DNA from: Amia ocellicauda
Lineage: Eukaryota > Chordata > Actinopteri > Amiiformes > Amiidae
Assembly (NCBI RefSeq): GCF_036373705.1
Contig: NC_089851.1
Location: 58,111,593-58,175,592, forward strand
DNA: 64,000 bases
Direction: 5' to 3'
The position numbers and the translations under genes are program-made. The notes under the pieces were generated by a model that searched no databases, was not told the origin of the DNA, and was given only the letters and a program-made list of their open reading frames with translations. This document shows, one piece after another, positions 44,853 to 57,416 of the stretch. How positions within the stretch are numbered: position 1 is the first letter of the stretch; every line of letters starts with the position of its first letter.

Positions 44853-45131
44853 GATAGGAGGAGGACGAAATGTGGTTTGCCGGCTTGTTATGGAGACCTT
44901 TGCTGAACGTGTACTCCTGAGCTGCACCAAAGGAGAGGCATTCTTTTCAGTTGTTTGCGGGCCTGCTGAACCATGCTCTCAGTGCTGTCTCACTGGGGAT
45001 ACGGTTACCGTTCTGGAAAGACACTTCAGCGCTACAGTCCATGCTATCAGTCAGTGAGCGTAGGTCTCCCGGTCTGCCCCAAAGCAGTTACGCGCTTGCC
45101 CAGCAGAAACTGCGACACCCTCCGTTAACTT

Positions 45132-45203
45132 GGCTCGTTGGTCTAGGGGAATGATTCTCGCTTAGGGTGCGAGAGGTCCCGGGTTCAACTCCCGGACGAG
45201 CCC
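45132..45203 (+). tRNA. tRNA-Pro (AGG), class A
   Basis: Canonical except for A in place of T in the D loop (aggggaatg), within or beside the A box. Confidence 0.85.
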
Positions 45204-45709
45204 GCTTGGCCCCGCTTTGCATTCTCTGAAGCATTCGTTTGTTCTCTCTCGATGCTTGGCTTCTGGGCTCCTCTGCACCAGGGAGGTCTTTCAACCTCAG
45301 ATACTGTTGGCTGTGTAGCTGATGGGAAATCAGACTGTCATCTGTGTGTTTTGTTTTCTTTAAAGAAAATGTGTATTTTACAAGTTCGTTGTTGTTGTTG
45401 AGGAGGAGGAGGACATGTAGTGTGTTGTTGAGGAGGAGGAGGACGAAATGTGGTTTGCCGGCTTGTTATGGAGACCTTTGCTGAACGTGTACTCCTGAGC
45501 TGCACCAAAGGAGAGGCATTCTTTTCAGTTGTTTGCGGGCCTGCTGAACCATGCTCTCAGTGCTGTCTCACTGGGGATACGGTTACCGTTCTGGAAAGAC
45601 ACTTCAGCGCTACAGTCCATGCTATCAGTCAGTGTGCGTAGGTCTCCCGGTCTGCCCCAAAGCAGTTACGCGCTTGCCCAGCAGAAACTGCGACACCCTC
45701 CGTTAACTT

Positions 45710-45781
45710 GGCTCGTTGGTCTAGGGGTATGATTCTTGCTGAGGGTGTGAGAGGCCCTGGGTTCAACTCCAGGACGAGCCC
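45710..45781 (+). pseudogene. tRNA-Pro-like, class B1
   Basis: Loop TGAGGGT with G33. Confidence 0.75.
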
Positions 45782-46299
45782 ACTTGGCCCCACTTTGTAG
45801 TCACCGAAGTGTTCGTTCGTTTGCTCTTGAAGGCTGGCTTCTGGGCTCCTCTGCACAAGGGAGGGCTATCGACCTCAGATACTGTTGGCTGTATAGCTGA
45901 TGGGAAATCAGACTGTCATCTGTGTGTTTTGTTTTCTTTAAAGAAAATGTGTTTTTTACAAGTTCGTTGTTGTTGTTGTTGTTGTTGAGGAGGAGGAGGA
46001 GGACATGTAGTGTGTTGTTGAGGAGGAGGAGGACGAAATGTGGTTTGCCGGCTTGTTATGGAGACCTTTTCTGAACGTGTACTCCTGAGCTGCACCAAAG
46101 GAGAGGCATTCTTTTCAGTTGTTTGCGGGCCTGCTGAACCATGCTCTCAGTGCTGTCTCACTGGGGATACGGTTACCGTTCTGGAAAGACACTTCAGCGC
46201 TACAGTCCATGCTATCAGTCAGTGAGCGTAGGTCTCCCGGTCTGCCCCAAAGCAGTTACGCGCTTGCCCAGCAGAAACTGCGACACCCTCCGTTAACTT

Positions 46300-46371
46300 G
46301 GCTCGTTGGTCTAGGGGTATGATTCTCGCTTAGGGTGCGAGAGGTCCCGGGTTCAACTCCCGGACGAGCCC
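46300..46371 (+). tRNA. tRNA-Pro (AGG), class A
   Basis: Fully canonical: CTCGC/GCGAG anticodon stem, loop TTAGGGT, T arm CCGGG/CCCGG, both internal promoter boxes. Confidence 0.93.
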
Positions 46372-46877
46372 GCTTGGCCCCGCTTTGCATTCTCTGAAGC
46401 ATTCGTTTGTTCTCTCTCGATGCTTGGCTTCTGGGCTCCTCTGCACCAGGGAGGTCTTTCAACCTCAGATACTGTTGGCTGTGTAGCTGATGGGAAATCA
46501 GACTGTCATCTGTGTGTTTTGTTTTCTTTAAAGAAAATGTGTATTTTACAAGTTCGTTGTTGTTGTTGAGGAGGAGGAGGACATGTAGTGTGTTGTTGAG
46601 GAGGAGGAGGACGAAATGTGGTTTGCCGGCTTGTTATGGAGACCTTTGCTGAACGTGTACTCCTGAGCTGCACCAAAGGAGAGGCATTCTTTTCAGTTGT
46701 TTGCGGGCCTGCTGAACCATGCTCTCAGTGCTGTCTCACTGGGGATACGGTTACCGTTCTGGAAAGACACTTCAGCGCTACAGTCCATGCTATCAGTCAG
46801 TGAGCGTAGGTCTCCCGGTCTGCCCCAAAGCAGTTACGCGCTTGCCCAGCAGAAACTGCGACACCCTCCGTTAACTT

Positions 46878-46949
46878 GGCTCGTTGGTCTAGGGGTATGA
46901 TTCTCGCTTAGGGTGCGAGAGGTCCCGGGTTCAACTCCCGGACGAGCCC
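46878..46949 (+). tRNA. tRNA-Pro (AGG), class A
   Basis: Identical to the copy at 46,300. Confidence 0.93.
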
Positions 46950-47455
46950 GCTTGGCCCCGCTTTGCATTCTCTGAAGCATTCGTTTGTTCTCTCTTGATG
47001 CTTGGCTTCTGGGCTCCTCTGCACCAGGGAGGTCTTTCAACCTCAGATACTGTTGGCTGTGTAGCTGATGGGAAATCAGACTGTCATCTGTGTGTTTTGT
47101 TTTCTTTAAAGAAAATGTGTATTTTACAAGTTCGTTGTTGTTGTTGAGGAGGAGGAGGACATGTAGTGTGTTGTTGAGGAGGAGGAGGACGAAATGTGGT
47201 TTGCCGGCTTGTTATGGAGACCTTTGCTGAACGTGTACTCCTGAGCTGCACCAAAGGAGAGGCATTCTTTTCAGTTGTTTGCGGGCCTGCTGAACCATGC
47301 TCTCAGTGCTGTCTCACTGGGGATACGGTTACCGTTCTGGAAAGACACTTCAGCGCTACAGTCCATGCTATCAGTCAGTGAGCGTAGGTCTCCCGGTCTG
47401 CCCCAAAGCAGTTACGCGCTTGCCCAGCAGAAACTGCGACACCCTCCGTTAACTT

Positions 47456-47527
47456 GGCTCGTTGGTCTAGGGGTATGATTCTCGCTTAGGGTGCGAGAGG
47501 TCCCGGGTTCAACTCCCGGACGAGCCC
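47456..47527 (+). tRNA. tRNA-Pro (AGG), class A
   Basis: Identical to the copy at 46,300. Confidence 0.93.
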
Positions 47528-48033
47528 GCTTGGCCCCGCTTTGCATTCTCTGAAGCATTCGTTTGTTCTCTCTCGATGCTTGGCTTCTGGGCTCCTCTGC
47601 ACCAGGGAGGTCTTTCAACCTCAGATACTGTTGGCTGTGTAGCTGATGGGAAATCAGACTGTCATCTGTGTGTTTTGTTTTCTTTAAAGAAAATGTGTAT
47701 TTTACAAGTTCGTTGTTGTTGTTGAGGAGGAGGAGGACATGTAGTGTGTTGTTGAGGAGGAGGAGGACGAAATGTGGTTTGCCGGCTTGTTATGGAGACC
47801 TTTGCTGAACGTGTACTCCTGAGCTGCACCAAAGGAGAGGCATTCTTTTCAGTTGTTTGCGGGCCTGCTGAACCATGCTCTCAGTGCTGTCTCACTGGGG
47901 ATACGGTTACCGTTCTGGAAAGACACTTCAGCGCTACAGTCCATGCTATCAGTCAGTGAGCGTAGGTCTCCCGGTCTGCCCCAAAGCAGTTACGCGCTTG
48001 CCCAGCAGAAACTGCGACACCCTCCGTTAACTT

Positions 48034-48105
48034 GGCTCGTTGGTCTAGGGGTATGATTCTCGCTTAGGGTGCGAGAGGTCCCGGGTTCAACTCCCGGACG
48101 AGCCC
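48034..48105 (+). tRNA. tRNA-Pro (AGG), class A
   Basis: Identical to the copy at 46,300; fourth of four consecutive class A units. Confidence 0.93.
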
Positions 48106-48611
48106 GCTTGGCCCCGCTTTGCATTCTCTGAAGCATTCGTTTGTTCTCTCTTGATGCTTGGCTTCTGGGCTCCTCTGCACCAGGGAGGTCTTTCAACCTC
48201 AGATACTGTTGGCTGTGTAGCTGATGGGAAATCAGACTGTCATCTGTGTGTTTTGTTTTCTTTAAAGAAAATGTGTATTTTACAAGTTCGTTGTTGTTGT
48301 TGAGGAGGAGGAGGACATGTAGTGTGTTGTTGAGGAGGAGGAGGACGAAATGTGGTTTGCCGGCTTGTTATGGAGACCTTTGCTGAACGTGTACTCCTGA
48401 GCTGCACCAAAGGAGAGGCATTCTTTTCAGTTGTTTGCGGGCCTGCTGAACCATGCTCTCAGTGCTGTCTCACTGGGGATACGGTTACCGTTCTGGAAAG
48501 ACACTTCAGCGCTACAGTCCATGCTATCAGTCAGTGTGCGTAGGTCTCCCGGTCTGCCCCAAAGCAGTTACGCGCTTGCCCAGCAGAAACTGCGACACCC
48601 TCCGTTAACTT

Positions 48612-48683
48612 GGCTCGTTGGTCTAGGGGTATGATTCTTGCTGAGGGTGTGAGAGGCCCTGGGTTCAACTCCAGGACGAGCCC
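48612..48683 (+). pseudogene. tRNA-Pro-like, class B1
   Basis: Loop TGAGGGT. Confidence 0.75.
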
Positions 48684-49201
48684 ACTTGGCCCCACTTTGT
48701 AGTCACCGAAGTGTTCGTTCGTTTGCTCTTGAAGGCTGGCTTCTGGGCTCCTCTGCACAAGGGAGGGCTATCGACCTCAGATACTGTTGGCTGTATAGCT
48801 GATGGGAAATCAGACTGTCATCTGTGTGTTTTGTTTTCTTTAAAGGAAATGTGTTTTTTACAAGTTCGTTGTTGTTGTTGTTGTTGTTGAGGAGGAGGAG
48901 GAGGACATGTAGTGTGTTGTTGAGGAGGAGGAGGACGAAATGTGGTTTGCCGGCTTGTTATGGAGACCTTTGCTGAACGTGTACTCCTGAGCTGCACCAA
49001 AGGAGAGGCATTCTTTTCAGTTGTTTGCGGGCCTGCTGAACCATGCTCTCAGTGCTGTCTCACTGGGGATACGGTTACCGTTCTGGAAAGACACTTCAGC
49101 GCTACAGTCCATGCTATCAGTCAGTGAGCGTAGGTCTCCCGGTCTGCCCCAAAGCAGTTACGCGCTTGCCCAGCAGAAACTGCGACACCCTCCGTTAACT
49201 T

Positions 49202-49273
49202 GGCTCGTTGGTCTAGGGGTATGATTCTCGCTTAGGGTGCGAGAGGTCCCGGGTTCAACTCCCGGACGAGCCC
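49202..49273 (+). tRNA. tRNA-Pro (AGG), class A
   Basis: Canonical. Confidence 0.93.
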
Positions 49274-49779
49274 GCTTGGCCCCGCTTTGCATTCTCTGAA
49301 GCATTCGTTTGTTCTCTCTCGATGCTTGGCTTCTGGGCTCCTCTGCACCAGGGAGGTCTTTCAACCTCAGATACTGTTGGCTGTGTAGCTGATGGGAAAT
49401 CAGACTGTCATCTGTGTGTTTTGTTTTCTTTAAAGAAAATGTGTATTTTACAAGTTCGTTGTTGTTGTTGAGGAGGAGGAGGACATGTAGTGTGTTGTTG
49501 AGGAGGAGGAGGACGAAATGTGGTTTGCCGGCTTGTTATGGAGACCTTTGCTGAACGTGTACTCCTGAGCTGCACCAAAGGAGAGGCATTCTTTTCAGTT
49601 GTTTGCGGGCCTGCTGAACCATGCTCTCAGTGCTGTCTCACTGGGGATACGGTTACCGTTCTGGAAAGACACTTCAGCGCTACAGTCCATGCTATCAGTC
49701 AGTGTGCGTAGGTCTCCCGGTCTGCCCCAAAGCAGTTACGCGCTTGCCCAGCAGAAACTGCGACACCCTCCGTTAACTT

Positions 49780-49851
49780 GGCTCGTTGGTCTAGGGGTAT
49801 GATTCTTGCTGAGGGTGTGAGAGGCCCTGGGTTCAACTCCAGGACGAGCCC
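49780..49851 (+). pseudogene. tRNA-Pro-like, class B1
   Basis: Loop TGAGGGT. Confidence 0.75.
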
Positions 49852-50372
49852 ACTTGGCCCCACTTTGTAGTCACCGAAGTGTTCGTTCGTTTGCTCTTGA
49901 AGGCTGGCTTCTGGGCTCCTCTGCACAAGGGAGGGCTATCGACCTCAGATACTGTTGGCTGTATAGCTGATGGGTAATCAGACTGTCATCTGTGTGTTTT
50001 GTTTTCTTTAAAGAAAATGTGTTTTTTACAAGTTCGTTGTTGTTGTTGTTGTTGTTGTTGAGGAGGAGGAGGAGGACATGTAGTGTGTTGTTGAGGAGGA
50101 GGAGGACGAAATGTGGTTTGCCGGCTTGTTATGGAGACCTTTGCTGAACGTGTACTCCTGAGCTGCACCAAAGGAGAGGCATTCTTTTCAGTTGTTTGCG
50201 GGCCTGCTGAACCATGCTCTCAGTGCTGTCTCACTGGGGATACGGTTACCGTTCTGGAAAGACACTTCAGCGCTACAGTCCATGCTATCAGTCAGTGAGC
50301 GTAGGTCTCCCGGTCTGCCCCAAAGCAGTTACGCGCTTGCCCAGCAGAAACTGCGACACCCTCCGTTAACTT

Positions 50373-50444
50373 GGCTCGTTGGTCTAGGGGTATGATTCTC
50401 GCTTAGGGTGCGAGAGGTCCCGGGTTCAACTCCCGGACGAGCCC
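50373..50444 (+). tRNA. tRNA-Pro (AGG), class A
   Basis: Canonical. Confidence 0.93.
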
Positions 50445-50950
50445 GCTTGGCCCCGCTTTGCATTCTCTGAAGCATTCGTTTGTTCTCTCTCGATGCTTGG
50501 CTTCTGGGCTCCTCTGCACCAGGGAGGTCTTTCAACCTCAGATACTGTTGGCTGTGTAGCTGATGAGAAATCAGACTGTCATCTGTGTGTTTTGTTTTCT
50601 TTAAAGAAAATGTGTATTTTACAAGTTCGTTGTTGTTGTTGAGGAGGAGGAGGACATGTAGTGTGTTGTTGAGGAGGAGGAGGACGAAATGTGGTTTGCC
50701 GGCTTGTTATGGAGACCTTTGCTGAACGTGTACTCCTGAGCTGCACCAAAGGAGAGGCATTCTTTTCAGTTGTTTGCGGGCCTGCTGAACCATGCTCTCA
50801 GTGCTGTCTCACTGGGGATACGGTTACCGTTCTGGAAAGACACTTCAGCGCTACAGTCCATGCTATCAGTCAGTGTGCGTAGGTCTCCCGGTCTGCCCCA
50901 AAGCAGTTACGCGCTTGCCCAGCAGAAACTGCGACACCCTCCGTTAACTT

Positions 50951-51022
50951 GGCTCGTTGGTCTAGGGGTATGATTCTTGCTGAGGGTGTGAGAGGCCCTG
51001 GGTTCAACTCCAGGACGAGCCC
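50951..51022 (+). pseudogene. tRNA-Pro-like, class B1
   Basis: Loop TGAGGGT. Confidence 0.75.
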
Positions 51023-51540
51023 ACTTGGCCCCACTTTGTAGTCACCGAAGTGTTCGTTCGTTTGCTCTTGAAGGCTGGCTTCTGGGCTCCTCTGCACAAG
51101 GGAGGGCTATCGACCTCAGATACTGTTGGCTGTATAGCTGATGGGAAATCAGACTGTCATCTGTGTGTTTTGTTTTCTTTAAAGAAAATGTGTTTTTTAC
51201 AAGTTCGTTGTTGTTGTTGTTGTTGTTGAGGAGGAGGAGGAGGACATGTAGTGTGTTGTTGAGGAGGAGGAGGACGAAATGTGGTTTGCCGGCTTGTTAT
51301 GGAGACCTTTGCTGAACGTGTACTCCTTGGCTGCACCAAAGGAGAGGCATTCTTTTCAGTTGTTTGCGGGCCTGCTGAACCATGCTCTCAGTGCTGTCTC
51401 ACTGGGGATACGGTTACCGTTCTGGAAAGACACTTCAGCGCTACAGTCCATGCTATCAGTCAGTGAGCGTAGGTCTCCCGGTCTGCCCCAAAGCAGTTAC
51501 GCGCTTGCCCAGCAGAAACTGCGACACCCTCCGTTAACTT

Positions 51541-51612
51541 GGCTCGTTGGTCTAGGGGTATGATTCTCGCTTAGGGTGCGAGAGGTCCCGGGTTCAACTC
51601 CCGGACGAGCCC
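51541..51612 (+). tRNA. tRNA-Pro (AGG), class A
   Basis: Canonical. Confidence 0.93.
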
Positions 51613-52118
51613 GCTTGGCCCCGCTTTGCATTCTCTGAAGCATTCGTTTGTTCTCTCTCGATGCTTGGCTTCTGGGCTCCTCTGCACCAGGGAGGTCTTT
51701 CAACCTCAGATACTGTTGGCTGTGTAGCTGATGAGAAATCAGACTGTCATCTGTGTGTTTTGTTTTCTTTAAAGAAAATGTGTATTTTACAAGTTCGTTG
51801 TTGTTGTTGAGGAGGAGGAGGACATGTAGTGTGTTGTTGAGGAGGAGGAGGACGAAATGTGGTTTGCCGGCTTGTTATGGAGACCTTTGCTGAACGTGTA
51901 CTCCTGAGCTGCACCAAAGGAGAGGCATTCTTTTCAGTTGTTTGCGGGCCTGCTGAACCATGCTCTCAGTGCTGTCTCACTGGGGATACGGTTACCGTTC
52001 TGGAAAGACACTTCAGCGCTACAGTCCATGCTATCAGTCAGTGTGCGTAGGTCTCCCGGTCTGCCCCAAAGCAGTTACGCGCTTGCCCAGCAGAAACTGC
52101 GACACCCTCCGTTAACTT

Positions 52119-52190
52119 GGCTCGTTGGTCTAGGGGTATGATTCTTGCTGAGGGTGTGAGAGGCCCTGGGTTCAACTCCAGGACGAGCCC
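52119..52190 (+). pseudogene. tRNA-Pro-like, class B1
   Basis: Loop TGAGGGT. Confidence 0.75.
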
Positions 52191-52708
52191 ACTTGGCCCC
52201 ACTTTGTAGTCACCGAAGTGTTCGTTCGTTTGCTCTTGAAGGCTGGCTTCTGGGCTCCTCTGCACAAGGGAGGGCTATCGACCTCAGATACTGTTGGCTG
52301 TATAGCTGATGGGAAATCAGACTGTCATCTGTGTGTTTTGTTTTCTTTAAAGAAAATGTGTTTTTTACAAGTTCGTTGTTGTTGTTGTTGTTGTTGAGGA
52401 GGAGGAGGAGGACATGTAGTGTGTTGTTGAGGAGGAGGAGGACGAAATGTGGTTTGCCGGCTTGTTATGGAGACCTTTGCTGAACGTGTACTCCTGAGCT
52501 GCACCAAAGGAGAGGCATTCTTTTCAGTTGTTTGCGGGCCTGCTGAACCATGCTCTCAGTGCTGTCTCACTGGGGATACGGTTACCGTTCTGGAAAGACA
52601 CTTCAGCGCTACAGTCCATGCTATCAGTCAGTGAGCGTAGGTCTCCCGGTCTGCCCCAAAGCAGTTACGCGCTTGCCCAGCAGAAACTGCGACACCCTCC
52701 GTTAACTT

Positions 52709-52780
52709 GGCTCGTTGGTCTAGGGGTATGATTCTCGCTTAGGGTGCGAGAGGTCCCGGGTTCAACTCCCGGACGAGCCC
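52709..52780 (+). tRNA. tRNA-Pro (AGG), class A
   Basis: Canonical. Confidence 0.93.
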
Positions 52781-53286
52781 GCTTGGCCCCGCTTTGCATT
52801 CTCTGAAGCATTCGTTTGTTCTCTCTCGATGCTTGGCTTCTGGGCTCCTCTGCACCAGGGAGGTCTTTCAACCTCAGATACTGTTGGCTGTGTAGCTGAT
52901 GAGAAATCAGACTGTCATCTGTGTGTTTTGTTTTCTTTAAAGAAAATGTGTATTTTACAAGTTCGTTGTTGTTGTTGAGGAGGAGGAGGACATGTAGTGT
53001 GTTGTTGAGGAGGAGGAGGACGAAATGTGGTTTGCCGGCTTGTTATGGAGACCTTTGCTGAACGTGTACTCCTGAGCTGCACCAAAGGAGAGGCATTCTT
53101 TTCAGTTGTTTGCGGGCCTGCTGAACCATGCTCTCAGTGCTGTCTCACTGGGGATACGGTTACCGTTCTGGAAAGACACTTCAGCGCTACAGTCCATGCT
53201 ATCAGTCAGTGTGCGTAGGTCTCCCGGTCTGCCCCAAAGCAGTTACGCGCTTGCCCAGCAGAAACTGCGACACCCTCCGTTAACTT

Positions 53287-53358
53287 GGCTCGTTGGTCTA
53301 GGGGTATGATTCTTGCTGAGGGTGTGAGAGGCCCTGGGTTCAACTCCAGGACGAGCCC
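53287..53358 (+). pseudogene. tRNA-Pro-like, class B1
   Basis: Loop TGAGGGT; its unit has the short GTT tract usual for class A units. Confidence 0.75.
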
Positions 53359-53864
53359 ACTTGGCCCCACTTTGTAGTCACCGAAGTGTTCGTTCGTTTG
53401 CTCTTGAAGGCTGGCTTCTGGGCTCCTCTGCACAAGGGAGGGCTATCGACCTCAGATACTGTTGGCTGTATAGCTGATGGGAAATCAGACTGTCATCTGT
53501 GTGTTTTGTTTTCTTTAAAGAAAATGTGTATTTTACAAGTTCGTTGTTGTTGTTGAGGAGGAGGAGGACATGTAGTGTGTTGTTGAGGAGGAGGAGGACG
53601 AAATGTGGTTTGCCGGCTTGTTATGGAGACCTTTGCTGAACGTGTACTCCTGAGCTGCACCAAAGGAGAGGCATTCTTTTCAGTTGTTTGCGGGCCTGCT
53701 GAACCATGCTCTCAGTGCTGTCTCACTGGGGATACGGTTACCGTTCTGGAAAGACACTTCAGCGCTACAGTCCATGCTATCAGTCAGTGAGCGTAGGTCT
53801 CCCGGTCTGCCCCAAAGCAGTTACGCGCTTGCCCAGCAGAAACTGCGACACCCTCCGTTAACTT

Positions 53865-53936
53865 GGCTCGTTGGTCTAGGGGTATGATTCTCGCTTAGGG
53901 TGCGAGAGGTCCCGGGTTCAACTCCCGGACGAGCCC
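53865..53936 (+). tRNA. tRNA-Pro (AGG), class A
   Basis: Canonical. Confidence 0.93.
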
Positions 53937-54442
53937 GCTTGGCCCCGCTTTGCATTCTCTGAAGCATTCGTTTGTTCTCTCTCGATGCTTGGCTTCTGGG
54001 CTCCTCTGCACCAGGGAGGTCTTTCAACCTCAGATACTGTTGGCTGTGTAGCTGATGAGAAATCAGACTGTCATCTGTGTGTTTTGTTTTCTTTAAAGAA
54101 AATGTGTATTTTACAAGTTCGTTGTTGTTGTTGAGGAGGAGGAGGACATGTAGTGTGTTGTTGAGGAGGAGGAGGACGAAATGTGGTTTGCCGGCTTGTT
54201 ATGGAGACCTTTGCTGAACGTGTACTCCTGAGCTGCACCAAAGGAGAGGCATTCTTTTCAGTTGTTTGCGGGCCTGCTGAACCATGCTCTCAGTGCTGTC
54301 TCACTGGGGATACGGTTACCGTTCTGGAAAGACACTTCAGCGCTACAGTCCATGCTATCAGTCAGTGTGCGTAGGTCTCCCGGTCTGCCCCAAAGCAGTT
54401 ACGCGCTTGCCCAGCAGAAACTGCGACACCCTCCGTTAACTT

Positions 54443-54514
54443 GGCTCGTTGGTCTAGGGGTATGATTCTTGCTGAGGGTGTGAGAGGCCCTGGGTTCAAC
54501 TCCAGGACGAGCCC
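54443..54514 (+). pseudogene. tRNA-Pro-like, class B1
   Basis: Loop TGAGGGT; short-GTT unit. Confidence 0.75.
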
Positions 54515-55020
54515 ACTTGGCCCCACTTTGTAGTCACCGAAGTGTTCGTTCGTTTGCTCTTGAAGGCTGGCTTCTGGGCTCCTCTGCACAAGGGAGGGCT
54601 ATCGACCTCAGATACTGTTGGCTGTATAGCTGATGGGAAATCAGACTGTCATCTGTGTGTTTTGTTTTCTTTAAAGAAAATGTGTATTTTACAAGTTCGT
54701 TGTTGTTGTTGAGGAGGAGGAGGACATGTAGTGTGTTGTTGAGGAGGAGGAGGACGAAATGTGGTTTGCCGGCTTGTTATGGAGACCTTTGCTGAACGTG
54801 TACTCCTGAGCTGCACCAAAGGAGAGGCATTCTTTTCAGTTGTTTGCGGGCCTGCTGAACCATGCTCTCAGTGCTGTCTCACTGGGGATACGGTTACCGT
54901 TCTGGAAAGACACTTCAGCGCTACAGTCCATGCTATCAGTCAGTGAGCGTAGGTCTCCCGGTCTGCCCCAAAGCAGTTACGCGCTTGCCCAGCAGAAACT
55001 GCGACACCCTCCGTTAACTT

Positions 55021-55092
55021 GGCTCGTTGGTCTAGGGGTATGATTCTCGCTTAGGGTGCGAGAGGTCCCGGGTTCAACTCCCGGACGAGCCC
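55021..55092 (+). tRNA. tRNA-Pro (AGG), class A
   Basis: Canonical. Confidence 0.93.
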
Positions 55093-55598
55093 GCTTGGCC
55101 CCGCTTTGCATTCTCTGAAGCATTCGTTTGTTCTCTCTCGATGCTTGGCTTCTGGGCTCCTCTGCACCAGGGAGGTCTTTCAACCTCAGATACTGTTGGC
55201 TGTGTAGCTGATGAGAAATCAGACTGTCATCTGTGTGTTTTGTTTTCTTTAAAGAAAATGTGTATTTTACAAGTTCGTTGTTGTTGTTGAGGAGGAGGAG
55301 GACATGTAGTGTGTTGTTGAGGAGGAGGAGGACGAAATGTGGTTTGCCGGCTTGTTATGGAGACCTTTGCTGAACGTGTACTCCTGAGCTGCACCAAAGG
55401 AGAGGCATTCTTTTCAGTTGTTTGCGGGCCTGCTGAACCATGCTCTCAGTGCTGTCTCACTGGGGATACGGTTACCGTTCTGGAAAGACACTTCAGCGCT
55501 ACAGTCCATGCTATCAGTCAGTGTGCGTAGGTCTCCCGGTCTGCCCCAAAGCAGTTACGCGCTTGCCCAGCAGAAACTGCGACACCCTCCGTTAACTT

Positions 55599-55670
55599 GG
55601 CTCGTTGGTCTAGGGGTATGATTCTTGCTGAGGGTGTGAGAGGCCCTAGGTTCAACTCCAGGACGAGCCC
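55599..55670 (+). pseudogene. tRNA-Pro-like, class B1, T-arm variant
   Basis: Loop TGAGGGT; the T arm reads CCCTAGGTTCAACTCCAGG, adding a mismatch even in the shifted register. Confidence 0.75.
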
Positions 55671-56188
55671 ACTTGGCCCCACTTTGTAGTCACCGAAGTG
55701 TTCGTTCGTTTGCTCTTGAAGGCTGGCTTCTGGGCTCCTCTGCACAAGGGAGGGCTATCGACCTCAGATACTGTTGGCTGTATAGCTGATGGGAAATCAG
55801 ACTGTCATCTGTGTGTTTTGTTTTCTTTAAAGAAAATGTGTTTTTTACAAGTTCGTTGTTGTTGTTGTTGTTGTTGAGGAGGAGGAGGAGGACATTAAGT
55901 GTGTTGTTGAGGAGGAGGAGGACGAAATGTGGTTTGCCGGCTTGTTATGGAGTCCTTTGCTGAACGTGTACTCCTGAGCTGCACCAAAGGAGAGGCATTC
56001 TTTTCAGTTGTTTGCGGGCCTGCTGAACCATGCTCTCAGTGCTGTCTCACTGGGGATACGGTTACCGTTCTGGAAAGACACTTCAGCGCTACAGTCCATG
56101 CTATCAGTCAGTGAGCGTAGGTCTCCCGGTCTGCCCCAAAGCAGTTACGCGCTTGCCCAGCAGAAACTGCGACACCCTCCGTTAACTT

Positions 56189-56260
56189 GGCTCGTTGGTC
56201 TAGGGGTATGATTCTTGCTGAGGGTGTGAGAGGCCCTAGGTTCAACTCCAGGACGAGCCC
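56189..56260 (+). pseudogene. tRNA-Pro-like, class B1, T-arm variant
   Basis: Same T-arm change as the preceding copy, so these two adjacent units share recent ancestry. Confidence 0.75.
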
Positions 56261-56766
56261 ACTTGGCCCCACTTTGTAGTCACCGAAGTGTTCGTTCGTT
56301 TGCTCTTGAAGGCTGGCTTCTGGGCTCCTCTGCACAAGGGAGGGCTATCGACCTCAGATACTGTTGGCTGTATAGCTGATGGGAAATCAGACTGTCATCT
56401 GTGTGTTTTGTTTTCTTTAAAGAAAATGTGTATTTTACAAGTTCGTTGTTGTTGTTGAGGAGGAGGAGGACATGTAGTGTGTTGTTGAGGAGGAGGAGGA
56501 CGAAATGTGGTTTGCCGGCTTGTTATGGAGACCTTTGCTGAACGTGTACTCCTGAGCTGCACCAAAGGAGAGGCATTCTTTTCAGTTGTTTGCGGGCCTG
56601 CTGAACCATGCTCTCAGTGCTGTCTCACTGGGGATACGGTTACCGTTCTGGAAAGACACTTCAGCGCTACAGTCCATGCTATCAGTCAGTGAGCGTAGGT
56701 CTCCCGGTCTGCCCCAAAGCAGTTACGCGCTTGCCCAGCAGAAACTGCGACACCCTCCGTTAACTT

Positions 56767-56838
56767 GGCTTGTTGGTCTAGGGGTATGATTCTCGCTTAG
56801 GGTGCGAGAGGTCCCGGGTTCAACTCCCGGACGAGCCC
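56767..56838 (+). tRNA. tRNA-Pro (AGG), class A
   Basis: The acceptor reads GGCTTGT, leaving one wobble pair; otherwise canonical. Confidence 0.88.
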
Positions 56839-57344
56839 GCTTGGCCCCGCTTTGCATTCTCTGAAGCATTCGTTTGTTCTCTCTCGATGCTTGGCTTCTG
56901 GGCTCCTCTGCACCAGGGAGGTCTTTCAACCTCAGATACTGTTGGCTGTGTAGCTGATGAGAAATCAGACTGTCATCTGTGTGTTTTGTTTTCTTTAAAG
57001 AAAATGTGTATTTTACAAGTTCGTTGTTGTTGTTGAGGAGGAGGAGGACATGTAGTGTGTTGTTGAGGAGGAGGAGGACGAAATGTGGTTTGCCGGCTTG
57101 TTATGGAGACCTTTGCTGAACGTGTACTCCTGAGCTGCACCAAAGGAGAGGCATTCTTTTCAGTTGTTTGCGGGCCTGCTGAACCATGCTCTCAGTGCTG
57201 TCTCACTGGGGATACGGTTACCGTTCTGGAAAGACACTTCAGCGCTACAGTCCATGCTATCAGTCAGTGTGCGTAGGTCTCCCGGTCTGCCCCAAAGCAG
57301 TTACGCGCTTGCCCAGCAGAAACTGCGACACCCTCCGTTAACTT

Positions 57345-57416
57345 GGCTCGTTGGTCTAGGGGTATGATTCTCGCTGAGGGTGTGAGAGGCCCTGGGTTCA
57401 ACTCCAGGACGAGCCC
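57345..57416 (+). pseudogene. tRNA-Pro-like, A/B hybrid
   Basis: The 5' anticodon strand is CTCGC as in class A, but the loop is TGAGGGT and the T arm is class B. Suggests gene conversion inside the tRNA. Confidence 0.75.
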
